In this document: piece by piece, positions 17,745 through 28,677 of the stretch
How the letters are laid out: every line of letters begins with the position of its first letter
How positions within the stretch are numbered: the first letter of the stretch is position 1
Assembly: GCF_004923315.1 (NCBI RefSeq)
Contig: NZ_CP039650.1
Coordinates: 2,505,501-2,569,500 of the forward strand
Direction of reading: 5' to 3'
DNA: 64,000 bases
Source of the DNA: Azospirillum sp. TSA2s
Lineage (GTDB): Bacteria > Pseudomonadota > Alphaproteobacteria > Azospirillales > Azospirillaceae
Translations under genes and position numbers: made by a program
The notes under the pieces: generated by a model
The model's database searches: none
The model's input: only the letters and a program-made list of their open reading frames with translations
What the model was told of the DNA's origin: nothing

Positions 17745-18599
17745 ATGGTGAAGGCTGCGACCGACCTGTCCTATTGCGGACGGGAGGTTCGGAAATATGA
17801 CAACGACCACTTTCTGGCAGGTTTGTTTACCCCCGCCGACAGGCGGGAGGCGACTTTTGCGCTCTACGCCTTCAACCTGGAAATCGCGAAGACGCGCGAG
17901 GTGGTCAGCGAACCGATCCTGGGCCAGATGCGGCTGCAATTCTGGCGCGACGGCATCGAAGCCGTCTATGAGGATGGACCCGTACCGCGCCACGAGGTGA
18001 TGGAGCCGCTGGCCCAGGCCGCGCGCGGACTGGGGCTGAGCCGTGCCCTGTTCGACCGGCTGATTGACGCGCGCGAAGCCGATCTGGACGACACCCCGCC
18101 GGCCGACCTTACCTGTCTCGTCAATTATGCCGAGGTGACGGGGGCACCGCTGGTCCAGTTGGCCCTGGAGATCGTTGGCGTGCGGGATGCGGCGGCGATG
18201 ACGGCCGCGCGCCATGTCGGCATCGCCTATGCCCTCTCGGGCATTCTGCGCGCGGTTCCCTTCCTCGCCCGCCAGCACCGGCAGCGTCTGCCGGACGACC
18301 TGATGCAGCGGCATGGCGCCGGCAGCGAGGATCTGTTCGCCGGCCGCTCGACGCCGCAGCTGCGGCCGGTGGTGGGGGAGATCGCCGAGGTCGCCCGCAA
18401 GCATCTGGCCGAGGCCCGAGCCCTGCGCCGCGAGGTCCCCAAGGCCGCGGTTCCGGCGCTGCTGCCGGCGACGCTGGCCGACCTGCATCTGGGCGTGATC
18501 GCGCGGGAGGACAACGACGTGTTTGCCCCGCGCGTGATGCTGGCCAACCCGTTCCGTCAGCTTCGGCTGGGCTGGGCGGCGATGCGCGGGCGCTACTGA
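17745..18599 (+). CDS. Squalene/phytoene synthase-fold protein, NDUFAF6-like
   Basis: 284 aa of the isoprenoid-synthase fold. The catalytic aspartates are missing: where HpnC and HpnD have DDIAD, this protein has FNLEIAKTREVVSEP, and the second motif reads ALSGILRAVPF. This is the pattern of NDUFAF6, the mitochondrial complex I assembly factor, and of its alphaproteobacterial relatives. It is therefore probably an assembly or scaffold protein rather than an enzyme of the adjacent squalene pathway. GQMRLQFWRDGIEAVY and DNDVFAPRVMLANPFRQLRLGWAAMRGRY are family-typical. I chose the ATG at 17745, where homology begins. Confidence 0.85.
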   Translation: MVKAATDLSYCGREVRKYDNDHFLAGLFTPADRREATFALYAFNLEIAKTREVVSEPILGQMRLQFWRDGIEAVYEDGPVPRHEVMEPLAQAARGLGLSRALFDRLIDAREADLDDTPPADLTCLVNYAEVTGAPLVQLALEIVGVRDAAAMTAARHVGIAYALSGILRAVPFLARQHRQRLPDDLMQRHGAGSEDLFAGRSTPQLRPVVGEIAEVARKHLAEARALRREVPKAAVPALLPATLADLHLGVIAREDNDVFAPRVMLANPFRQLRLGWAAMRGRY

Positions 18600-18618
18600 C
18601 GCCCGCGCTCCCCGCCGG

Positions 18619-19962
18619 TCAGCCCTTCAGCCAGCCGTCGAGATCGGCCAGAGCTCGGCGGGTGTAGGCAAGCTTGCGGTCACGGCCCCGGATCTTGTCG
18701 TCCACCGGAGGGAACAGGCCGAAATTGACGTTCATCGGCTGGTACGTCTCCGCCTCCGCCCCGCCGGTGATGTGGCCGAGGATGGCGCCGAGCGCCGTGG
18801 TCACCGGCGGCGTGCTGATTTCCTGGCCCAGACGCTCCGCGGCGGCGAAGCGACCGGCGAGCAGGCCGACGGCCGCACTCTCGACATAGCCCTCGCAGCC
18901 GGTGACCTGCCCGGCGAAGCGCAGGCGGGGCAGCGACTTCAGCCGCAGGGCGCCGTCCAGAATGCGCGGGCTGTTCAGGAAGGTGTTGCGGTGCATGCCG
19001 CCCAGGCGGGCGAACTCGGCATTCTCCAGGCCGGGGATCATGCGGAAGATGCGCGCCTGCTCGGCATGGCGCAGCTTGGTCTGGAAGCCGACAAGGTTGT
19101 ACAGCGTGCCCAGCGCATTGTCCTGGCGCAGCTGGACCACCGCATAGGGGCGGCGTTCCGGCTTGTGCGGGTTGGTCAGCCCGACCGGCTTCATCGGTCC
19201 GTAACGCAGGGTGTCGACGCCGCGCTCCGCCATCACCTCGATCGGCAGGCAGCCTTCGAAGTAGGGGGTGTTCTTCTCCCACTCCTTGAAGTCCAGTTTC
19301 TCGCCGGTGATCAGCGCATCGATGAAGGCACGGTAGTCATCCTTCTCGAAGGCGCAGTTGATGTAGTCCTTGCCGGTGCCGCCGGGGCCGGGCTTGTCGT
19401 AGCGCGACTGGAACCACGCCTTCGACAGGTCGATGCTCTCCAGATAGACGATCGGGGCGATGGCGTCGAAGAAGGCCAGCGACTCCTCGCCGGTCTGGCT
19501 GCGCACCGCCTCGGCCAGGGCCGGGGAGGTGAGGGGGCCGGTGGCGACGATGACGCTGTCCCACTCCTCCGGCGGCAGGCCGGCGACCTCCTCGCGCTGG
19601 ATGGTGATGAGGGGGTGGGTGGAGACGGCCTCCGTCACCGCATCGGCAAAGCCGTCGCGGTCCATGGCGAGCGCGCCGCCGGCCGGCACCTTGTGCGCAT
19701 CGGCACAGCGCAGGATCAGCGAGCCGCAGCGCCGCATCTCCTCATGCAGCAGTCCCACCGCATTGTATTCGGCATCGTCCGACCGGAAGGAGTTGGAGCA
19801 GACCAGTTCCGCCAGCTTGTCGGTGTCGTGGGCCTCGGTCTTGCGGACCGGCCGCATCTCGTGCAGCACGACGGGCACGCCGCGGGAGGCGAGCTGCCAC
19901 GCGGCTTCCGAGCCGGCGAGACCGCCGCCGATGACATGGACGGGGCGAAGGGTGTCGGTCAT
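18619..19962 (-). CDS. trmFO: Folate-dependent tRNA uridine-54 methyltransferase TrmFO
   Basis: An FAD enzyme that makes ribothymidine at position 54 of tRNAs using methylenetetrahydrofolate; 447 aa. Recognisable parts are VHVIGGGLAGSEAAWQLA, the family block LAELVCSNSFRSDDAE, GGTGKDYINCAFEKDDY and GMHRNTFLNSPRIL. QVTGCEGYVESAAVGLLAGR closes the flavin site. It faces the NDUFAF6-like gene tail to tail, 19 bp apart. Confidence 0.96.
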   Translation of the reverse strand: MTDTLRPVHVIGGGLAGSEAAWQLASRGVPVVLHEMRPVRKTEAHDTDKLAELVCSNSFRSDDAEYNAVGLLHEEMRRCGSLILRCADAHKVPAGGALAMDRDGFADAVTEAVSTHPLITIQREEVAGLPPEEWDSVIVATGPLTSPALAEAVRSQTGEESLAFFDAIAPIVYLESIDLSKAWFQSRYDKPGPGGTGKDYINCAFEKDDYRAFIDALITGEKLDFKEWEKNTPYFEGCLPIEVMAERGVDTLRYGPMKPVGLTNPHKPERRPYAVVQLRQDNALGTLYNLVGFQTKLRHAEQARIFRMIPGLENAEFARLGGMHRNTFLNSPRILDGALRLKSLPRLRFAGQVTGCEGYVESAAVGLLAGRFAAAERLGQEISTPPVTTALGAILGHITGGAEAETYQPMNVNFGLFPPVDDKIRGRDRKLAYTRRALADLDGWLKG

Positions 19963-19995
19963 TGGACTTTCCAGAACACTGTAGGAGCAGGCGGA

Positions 19996-20403
19996 TCAGG
20001 GGCGGGTTATGGCGCTCTGCATCGCCGAGATCCAGGATTCAATGAGTGCGGCATGGGCAGGTAGGCGCGAAAACAGCTCGTTCGCCTTTTCTTCATCGTA
20101 TGTGTGAACCGTCAGATTACGGTCGTTCATCATTCTCATTGCCGCCTCAGCCTGCTCCTCAGTCAGAAAACCGGCAATCTGGCTTTCTCGGACCATGGCT
20201 TTCGGACTTGCCGAAGTGAGGTGTTCGGCTCCCATCTGGTCGTCGATCACCGACCTTGCAGCTTTCCAGGCCGTCTCGGTTGCCAAGGTGAAGCGCAGAA
20301 TTGCGGAATCGCGAACGACATCATCAACGGGGCGGGCGAGGACCTCCTGAAAACGTGCCAGGGCTCGGCGTGCGTTGTCGAGCTTCCGGCTTACCTTGTC
20401 CAT
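19996..20403 (-). CDS. hepT: HepT-like HEPN ribonuclease toxin
   Basis: 135 aa, all-alpha, of the HI0074/HEPN family. The catalytic RNase motif R-x4-H appears as RNLTVHTY near residue 95, the exact HepT pattern. It overlaps the upstream nucleotidyltransferase gene by 13 bp. In characterised type VII systems the MntA partner AMPylates a HepT tyrosine near this motif, and the Y of HTY is present. It is inferred to be a toxin; older annotation calls it a nucleotidyltransferase substrate-binding protein. Confidence 0.85.
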   Translation of the reverse strand: MDKVSRKLDNARRALARFQEVLARPVDDVVRDSAILRFTLATETAWKAARSVIDDQMGAEHLTSASPKAMVRESQIAGFLTEEQAEAAMRMMNDRNLTVHTYDEEKANELFSRLPAHAALIESWISAMQSAITRP

Positions 20404-20696
20404 TCGATACCTTCCCGTTCGACCTCCTGCCGGACCTCCTGTCCAGCCGTCCGGAGGTCCACCACATCGACGAAGTATGGAACAGTGCTCTCTTCCAACT
20501 CTTCGTTGATCTCCCCGATCAGACCGGGAGGAAGCGGTTCGAGCGGGTCGATGGCTACGTCGATGTCACTCCAGTGCCCTACGTCGCCGCGGGCACAGGA
20601 GCCGAACAGGTAGACGCGGGCTGGATGCCCCGCCAATTGCTCAAGGACTATGCGCTTCACGGCGTCGAGAGCGCGCAGGCGTACCGGGTTCATCAT
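20391..20696 (-). CDS. mntA: MntA-like minimal nucleotidyltransferase antitoxin
   Basis: 101 aa of the MNT family. The signature GS-x10-DxD is GSCARGDVGHWSDIDVAID, so the Mg-binding aspartates are intact. A third acidic residue lies in VDVVDL. It precedes hepT and overlaps it. It is inferred to neutralise HepT by AMPylation. The pair sits between trmFO and a small lipoprotein with no other accessory genes nearby. Confidence 0.85.
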   Translation of the reverse strand: MMNPVRLRALDAVKRIVLEQLAGHPARVYLFGSCARGDVGHWSDIDVAIDPLEPLPPGLIGEINEELEESTVPYFVDVVDLRTAGQEVRQEVEREGIEWTR

Positions 20697-20828
20697 GACC
20701 GCAGTTTAACACAATTCAGAACAGGATACGGTCACAGGAAAAGGCCGGCCCCCGCAAAGAAGGCCGGCTGCAAGTCGATCAGGAGTCAGTCAGAACATCG
20801 AGCCAGAAACGTCAACCGGAGCGACGGC

Positions 20829-21026
20829 TCACTCGCTCTTCGTCGTCGTGCTGCGCTCGACGGTGGTTGAACCGGTGGGCGGCGGTGGCACGGCCGTCGA
20901 ACCATAGCCGGGGCTGGTGGTCGTCGTGGTCGTCGTGCTGGTGGTGGATTTGTCAGACCCGCAGGCCGCCAGCAGGAGGGCCGCACCCACGGCGGCCCCC
21001 AAGCCGGTCAGAAGCGTCTTGCTCAT
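20829..21026 (-). CDS. Small Thr-rich lipoprotein
   Basis: 65 aa. A signal peptide of about 21 residues ends in the lipobox LLAAC (Cys22). The mature part is low-complexity: eight consecutive Thr/Ser, then PPPP, then more Thr/Ser. The start ATG at 21026 has AGAGG upstream. The same frame is open further up into uvrA, but the signal peptide fixes the start. Function unknown. It is co-directional with, and 62 bp downstream of, uvrA. Confidence 0.75.
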   Translation of the reverse strand: MSKTLLTGLGAAVGAALLLAACGSDKSTTSTTTTTTTSPGYGSTAVPPPPTGSTTVERSTTTKSE

Positions 21027-21088
21027 GCCTCTCGTCTCCCATGCAATGCTAACTCTGCAGGGGAGAACGTGGCGCAGCTTGTGTTTGT

Positions 21089-23950
<2,862 letters not shown>

Positions 23951-23956
<6 letters not shown>

Positions 23957-23965
23957 GGAGTGTTC
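23951..23965. promoter_or_regulatory. LexA (SOS) box at uvrA
   Basis: GTTC-N7-GTTC, the direct-repeat operator of alphaproteobacterial LexA, perfect in both half-sites (reading GAAC-N7-GAAC on the uvrA strand). It overlaps the uvrA ATG. LexA bound here would block transcription of uvrA. Confidence 0.75.
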
Positions 23966-24115
23966 TTTTACCCGAAGCTTTTCCGGATGGAAAGCGGCAA
24001 GGCGCCGCGACGCATGACGAAAAACGGCCGGCCGAAAAGCGGTGCCCCTAAGACCGGCCGGCTGACGATATATGCGCTGGGCGCGCCATTGCCACCGGCG
24101 CCCGGCGCGGGTCGG

Positions 24116-25723
24116 TCATGACCAGAAGGGCGGCACCGCGCGGAAGCGCTTCCACAGATCGGGCAGCGCCTTGCGCCGCTTGTCGGACTGCCGGTCGATC
24201 CAGGCGGCGACGGCAGCGGCCGTCTTCTGTTCCCCTCCCTTCAACGATCCCAGCATGCGGGCGCCGGTGATGGCGTCCTGCTCGGCGTCCAGCGCCGCCT
24301 GCAACGGTTCCAGCGCCGCGAAGAAGGGCAGGGTGGCGGCCTCCGGATAGAGCCCGCGGAAGAAGTCGGCGGTGTAGCGCAGCGTGCGCAGCCGCCGGCG
24401 CAGCTTGTCGCGCGCCTTGGCATCCTCCGGCGGCTTCGCCGTCTTGCCGAGCTTCGCCATCCGCGCCGTCAGCCAGCCGCCGGCCACCGTCGTGACCGGG
24501 GCCGACAGCGCGGCCCGGCGGTCGCCGTCGGCCCCCGACATCCAGCGGCCATGCTCCAGCCACGCGGCGAGCGCCAGGACCATGGTCGTGCAGCCCGGTG
24601 CCAGGATCGCCGCCATCGCTTCCCGCGCCGGCCCGGCGCCGGCGGTCCGGGCGAGCGAGGCCAGCCGCTCCAACGCCGTGCGGTCGATGCCCGGCGCAGC
24701 CTTCGGATTGGCGAGAAGCGGGTCGATGATGCCGGACATCAGCACGTCCCACCCGCGCGCCGGCCCCAGCCGCTTGGCGAGCGCGCGGCTTTCCTCCACC
24801 AGCCGGTCGGCTTCGGGGGAGGCGACCAGCGGCGCGAAGAAGCGGTGGGCGATGCGCAGCCGCCGCAGCGCGACGCGCATGCGGTGCAGCCCCTCCACAT
24901 CGCCGCCGGCCAGCGCGCAGGATTCGTTGGCGAGGAACTGGCGCAACGCCTGCCGCAGGATGTGCCGGTAGGCCTCGGCCACCGTGGTCAGCGGCGACAG
25001 GCCGAGCGGTTCGGCCTCCACCGGCCCCGGCGCCTTGCCGGTGACCAGCCGCAGCCCGGCCTCCGCCTTGCTTTCGGTGCCGATGCGCATGGGGATGGCG
25101 GCTTGCAGGGTCAGCGCCAGATCGAACAGGCTGGCGACCTTGCCGGCCTTCAACTCCAGTTCCACTTCGCCGACCGGCAGAGAGTTGCCGCCGGCATAAA
25201 TGGCGCCGTCATCCACCGCCAACTCGACCGCCGTCAGCGTATCGGGGCGCAGCAGCAACGTGGTGCGGCGGAAATCGGTGATGAACAGGCAGTCCAGCGC
25301 ATCGAGTGCCGCCGCCGGAACCAGCCCGGTGACGCCGGGATCGCTCAGCACGCCGATATCCACCGCTTCGCCCGCGACGGCCCATTCCCATTCCCGCCGC
25401 ACCGCCACGGCGGCGGAATCGCCGGGGCTGGCGCTGTTCACGGTCTTCAGCGTCTGAATGAAGCGGTCGCCCTCCTGCCGCACGCGCAACGCCACGCCGT
25501 TCGCCGCCAGCTTCAGGTCGGGGGTGTCGAAATAGGCGGTGCGCAGCCGCTGAGTCGTCGCCGGCCCGTCGGCCAGCGCCAGCAGCCCCGGAAGGGAGGC
25601 AACCCGAGCCAGATCCGCCGATGCGGCATGGAGCTTCAGCTCCACCTCGCGGAAAGCGGCGGGGGTTGAGGGCTGCGCATCGGGAAGTACGGACGGGCTG
25701 ACGGGCGGAATGGCGGGTGGCAA
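24116..25723 (-). CDS. CYTH and CHAD domain protein (inorganic triphosphatase-like)
   Basis: 535 aa. The N-terminal CYTH domain (about residues 24-220) has the metal and phosphate-binding EVELKL motif, YFDTPDLKL and alternating acidic strands. It probably hydrolyses triphosphate, like E. coli YgiF. A C-terminal CHAD domain (about 250-530) has conserved HRMRVALRRLRIAHRFF and RRLRTLRYTADFF. CHAD domains bind polyphosphate. The location beside sixA, ppk1 and ppx supports a role in polyphosphate biology. Confidence 0.88.
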   Translation of the reverse strand: MPPAIPPVSPSVLPDAQPSTPAAFREVELKLHAASADLARVASLPGLLALADGPATTQRLRTAYFDTPDLKLAANGVALRVRQEGDRFIQTLKTVNSASPGDSAAVAVRREWEWAVAGEAVDIGVLSDPGVTGLVPAAALDALDCLFITDFRRTTLLLRPDTLTAVELAVDDGAIYAGGNSLPVGEVELELKAGKVASLFDLALTLQAAIPMRIGTESKAEAGLRLVTGKAPGPVEAEPLGLSPLTTVAEAYRHILRQALRQFLANESCALAGGDVEGLHRMRVALRRLRIAHRFFAPLVASPEADRLVEESRALAKRLGPARGWDVLMSGIIDPLLANPKAAPGIDRTALERLASLARTAGAGPAREAMAAILAPGCTTMVLALAAWLEHGRWMSGADGDRRAALSAPVTTVAGGWLTARMAKLGKTAKPPEDAKARDKLRRRLRTLRYTADFFRGLYPEAATLPFFAALEPLQAALDAEQDAITGARMLGSLKGGEQKTAAAVAAWIDRQSDKRRKALPDLWKRFRAVPPFWS

Positions 25724-25807
25724 GGGTCGGCATCCTCCCGAATCCGGCCGGAGCGCGGCCTCGAATGAACCAGGTGGCTCCGTGGATACCCCAACCGTCG
25801 CCGCAGG

Positions 25808-26326
25808 TTAAGAGAGTTTACGCGGCTGCACAAAATCCGCCAGCCGCCCGGCTCCCAATTCCAGGTCGGCCCAATGCAGAGTTTCGAAGACCAGCACGGC
25901 GCAGGCGCCGGTCGGAAACTTGTCGGCCAGCGCATGGCGCAGCCCATGGTCGCCGCTGCCGGTCAGGGCGTTCGCCAGCTCGTGCAGGTCCGGATTGTGC
26001 GCCACCAGCATCAGGCCGGTCGCCCTATCCGGCGCGTCTCGCAGCCGTTCCAGCAGCGTGCGGGCGCCGCACAGGTAAAGTCCCCGCTCATGCTCCACCG
26101 GTGGGTATGGCGCGCCGATGGCCGCCATCACGCGCTTGCGTGTCTCCACCGCTCGCACCGCCGTGGAACACAGGACGAGGTCGACGTGGGCGTGATGCTT
26201 GGCCAGATAGCCGCCGACCAAGGTGGCCGCCTTCTCGCCACGGGCGTTCAGCGGCCGGTCGTGGTCGCCCAGCGACGGATCGTCCCAGGAGGATTTGGCG
26301 TGGCGCAGCAGGAACAGCGTCTTCAT
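25808..26326 (-). CDS. sixA: SixA-like phosphohistidine phosphatase
   Basis: A small histidine phosphatase; 172 aa. The catalytic RHG-type motif is LFLLRHAKSSWDD at the N-terminus, and the second histidine lies in LVAHNPDLHELA. SixA removes phosphate from histidine phosphotransfer domains. The start at ATG 26326 begins the conserved MKTLFLLRHAKS; upstream frame is not conserved. It is divergent from ppk1. Confidence 0.88.
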   Translation of the reverse strand: MKTLFLLRHAKSSWDDPSLGDHDRPLNARGEKAATLVGGYLAKHHAHVDLVLCSTAVRAVETRKRVMAAIGAPYPPVEHERGLYLCGARTLLERLRDAPDRATGLMLVAHNPDLHELANALTGSGDHGLRHALADKFPTGACAVLVFETLHWADLELGAGRLADFVQPRKLS

Positions 26327-26506
26327 GGTGGAAACCGGCCGGCAGGGGGGATGAGCAGGGGAGGGACAGGTTGCAGTGTTTAGCCAAATGGGAGTCCTGA
26401 AACCGTAACGCATATGGGATACTCTGTCTGCCCACCATATAACCGTCGTCGGCACCGCTGGAAGGCAGGCGCCGGCGCCCAGGGTTTCAAGATTTCAGAG
26501 GTCGAC

Positions 26507-28654
26507 GTGACGCAACTCCAGGAACTCGATTCGGTCGGTATCGAGCCAAACGCTCCGGAACGCTTCATCAATCGGGAGCTGTCGTGGCTGGCCTTCAACC
26601 AGCGTGTCCTGGACGAGGCCGCCAACCCGAATCACCCGCTTCTGGAGCGGCTGCGCTTCCTGTCGATCTCCGCCAGCAACCTCGATGAATTCTACATGGT
26701 TCGCGTCGCCGGCCTGAAAGGGCAGGTGGCCGCCGGCGTGAAGGCGCCGAGCCCGGAGAATCTGACGCCCGCCCAGCAGTTGGCCGCGGTGAAGCAGCGC
26801 ATCGCCCTGCTGATGGACAGCCAGCAGACGATGTGGCGCACGCTGAAGGGCGAGCTGCGGGAAGCCGGAATCTCCGTGGTCGATCCCAAGGATCTCAGCG
26901 AGGGCGAGCTGGACTGGCTGGAAGCCAAGTTCCTGGACGACATCTTCCCGATTCTGACCCCCATCGCCGTCGATCCCGCCCACCCCTTCCCGTTCCTGCC
27001 CAATCTCGGATTCTCGCTGGCTCTGCAGCTGCATGATCCGGTCAAGGGCCGTCATATCGACGCCCTGGTGCCGCTGCCCTCGCAGTTGGAGCGGTTCCTG
27101 CGCCTGCCCGGCTCGGACATCCGCTTCCTTCAGCTGGAAAAGGTGGTGATGCAGTTCATCGACCGCCTGTTCCCGCCGTTCCAGGTCAAGGCGCACGGCG
27201 TCTTCCGCGTCCTGCGCGACAGCGAGATCGAAATCGAGGAAGAGGCTGAGGATCTGGTCCGCACCTTCGAAAGCGCGTTGAAGCGCCGCCGCCGCGGCAG
27301 CGTCATCCGGCTTGCCACCGACAGCGGCATGGCGGCCGACCTGCGCGATTTCCTGCGCCATGAGCTGAACGTCGCCTCGGACGACGTCTTCATCCTGGAT
27401 GGGCTGATCGGCCTGACCGACACCAAGCAGCTGATCGTCGACGAAAGGCCGGATCTGGTCTTCCGCCCCTTCAACGCCCGCTTCCCGGAACGGATCCGCG
27501 ATTTCGGCGGCGATTGTTTCGCGGCGATCCGCCACAAGGACATCGTCGTCCACCACCCCTACGAATCCTTCGACGTGGTGGTGCAGTTCATCCGGCAGGC
27601 GGCCCGCGACCCGCAGGTGGTGGCGATCAAGCAGACGCTCTATCGCACCAGCAAGGACAGTCCCATCGTCGCCGCGCTGATCGAGGCGGCGGAGGCCGGC
27701 AAGTCGGTGACCGCGCTGGTCGAGCTGAAGGCCCGTTTCGACGAGGAGGCGAACATTCGCTGGGCGCGCGACCTGGAACGCGCCGGCGCCCAGGTGGTCT
27801 ACGGCTTCGTCGACCTGAAGACGCACGCCAAGGTGTCGCTGGTGGTGCGGCGCGAGAAGAAGGCGCTGCGCAGCTACGTCCATTTCGGCACCGGCAACTA
27901 TCACCCGATCACCGCGAAGGTCTACACCGACCTGTCTTTCTTCACCTGTGATCCGGCGCTGTGCCACGACGCCGCAGTCATGTTCAACTTCATGACCGGC
28001 TACGCCACGCCGAAGGTGCTGGAGAAGATCGCCATCGCGCCGATCACTCTGCGCCAGCGCCTCTTCGACCTGATCGAGGCGGAAATCGCCCATGCCGCCG
28101 CCGGCCGTCCGGCGTCGATCTGGGTGAAGCTGAACTCGCTGGTCGACCCGGTCATCATCGACAAGCTGTACAAGGCGTCGCAGGCCGGGGTGCAGATCGA
28201 CATGATCATCCGCGGCATCTGCTGCCTGCGGCCGGGGGTGAAGGGGCTGTCGGAGAATATCCGGGTGCGCAGCATCGTCGGCCGATTCCTGGAGCATGGC
28301 CGCGTCATCTGCTTCGGCAACGGTCATCCCATGCCCAGCAATCAGGCCAAGGTGTTCATCTCCTCGGCCGACTGGATGACCCGCAACCTGGACCGCCGCA
28401 TCGAAACGCTGGTTCCCATCGAAAACCCGACGGTGCATGAACAGGTGCTCGACCAGATCATGGTCGCCAACATGAAGGACGACGCAAGCACCTGGAAGCT
28501 GGGGCCCGATGGCGTGTACCATCGGATCAAAGCGGGCCCGGACGCGTTCAGCGCCCATAATTACTTCATGACCAACCCCAGCCTGTCCGGCCGGGGCAGC
28601 GCGCTCAGCAGCAAGCGCACGCCGCCGCGGCTTATGCTGCATGCGGTGTCCTGA
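26507..28654 (+). CDS. ppk1: Polyphosphate kinase 1
   Basis: It makes polyphosphate from ATP; 715 aa from the chosen start. The N-terminal domain opens with RFINRELSWLAFNQRVL. The catalytic region includes KQTLYRTSKDSPIV, ELKARFDEEANI, the phosphorylated histidine in LKTHAKVSLV, and HFGTGNYHP. The C-terminal SSADWMTRNLDRRIE is typical. The frame begins with an ATG at 26414, but the GTG at 26507 has AGAGG five bases upstream, so I prefer it. ppx follows 23 bp downstream. Confidence 0.95.
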   Translation: MTQLQELDSVGIEPNAPERFINRELSWLAFNQRVLDEAANPNHPLLERLRFLSISASNLDEFYMVRVAGLKGQVAAGVKAPSPENLTPAQQLAAVKQRIALLMDSQQTMWRTLKGELREAGISVVDPKDLSEGELDWLEAKFLDDIFPILTPIAVDPAHPFPFLPNLGFSLALQLHDPVKGRHIDALVPLPSQLERFLRLPGSDIRFLQLEKVVMQFIDRLFPPFQVKAHGVFRVLRDSEIEIEEEAEDLVRTFESALKRRRRGSVIRLATDSGMAADLRDFLRHELNVASDDVFILDGLIGLTDTKQLIVDERPDLVFRPFNARFPERIRDFGGDCFAAIRHKDIVVHHPYESFDVVVQFIRQAARDPQVVAIKQTLYRTSKDSPIVAALIEAAEAGKSVTALVELKARFDEEANIRWARDLERAGAQVVYGFVDLKTHAKVSLVVRREKKALRSYVHFGTGNYHPITAKVYTDLSFFTCDPALCHDAAVMFNFMTGYATPKVLEKIAIAPITLRQRLFDLIEAEIAHAAAGRPASIWVKLNSLVDPVIIDKLYKASQAGVQIDMIIRGICCLRPGVKGLSENIRVRSIVGRFLEHGRVICFGNGHPMPSNQAKVFISSADWMTRNLDRRIETLVPIENPTVHEQVLDQIMVANMKDDASTWKLGPDGVYHRIKAGPDAFSAHNYFMTNPSLSGRGSALSSKRTPPRLMLHAVS

Positions 28655-28677
28655 GGGCGGGTGACGGGAGCGAGAGT

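Noticed and set aside
26414..26506. Longer ppk1 from the ATG at 26414
   Set aside because: No ribosome site there; the GTG at 26507 has AGAGG at proper spacing and begins closer to the conserved domain.
26327..26506. Pho box upstream of ppk1
   Set aside because: CTGTC-like words occur but the 7-4-7 spacing of a Pho box is not met.
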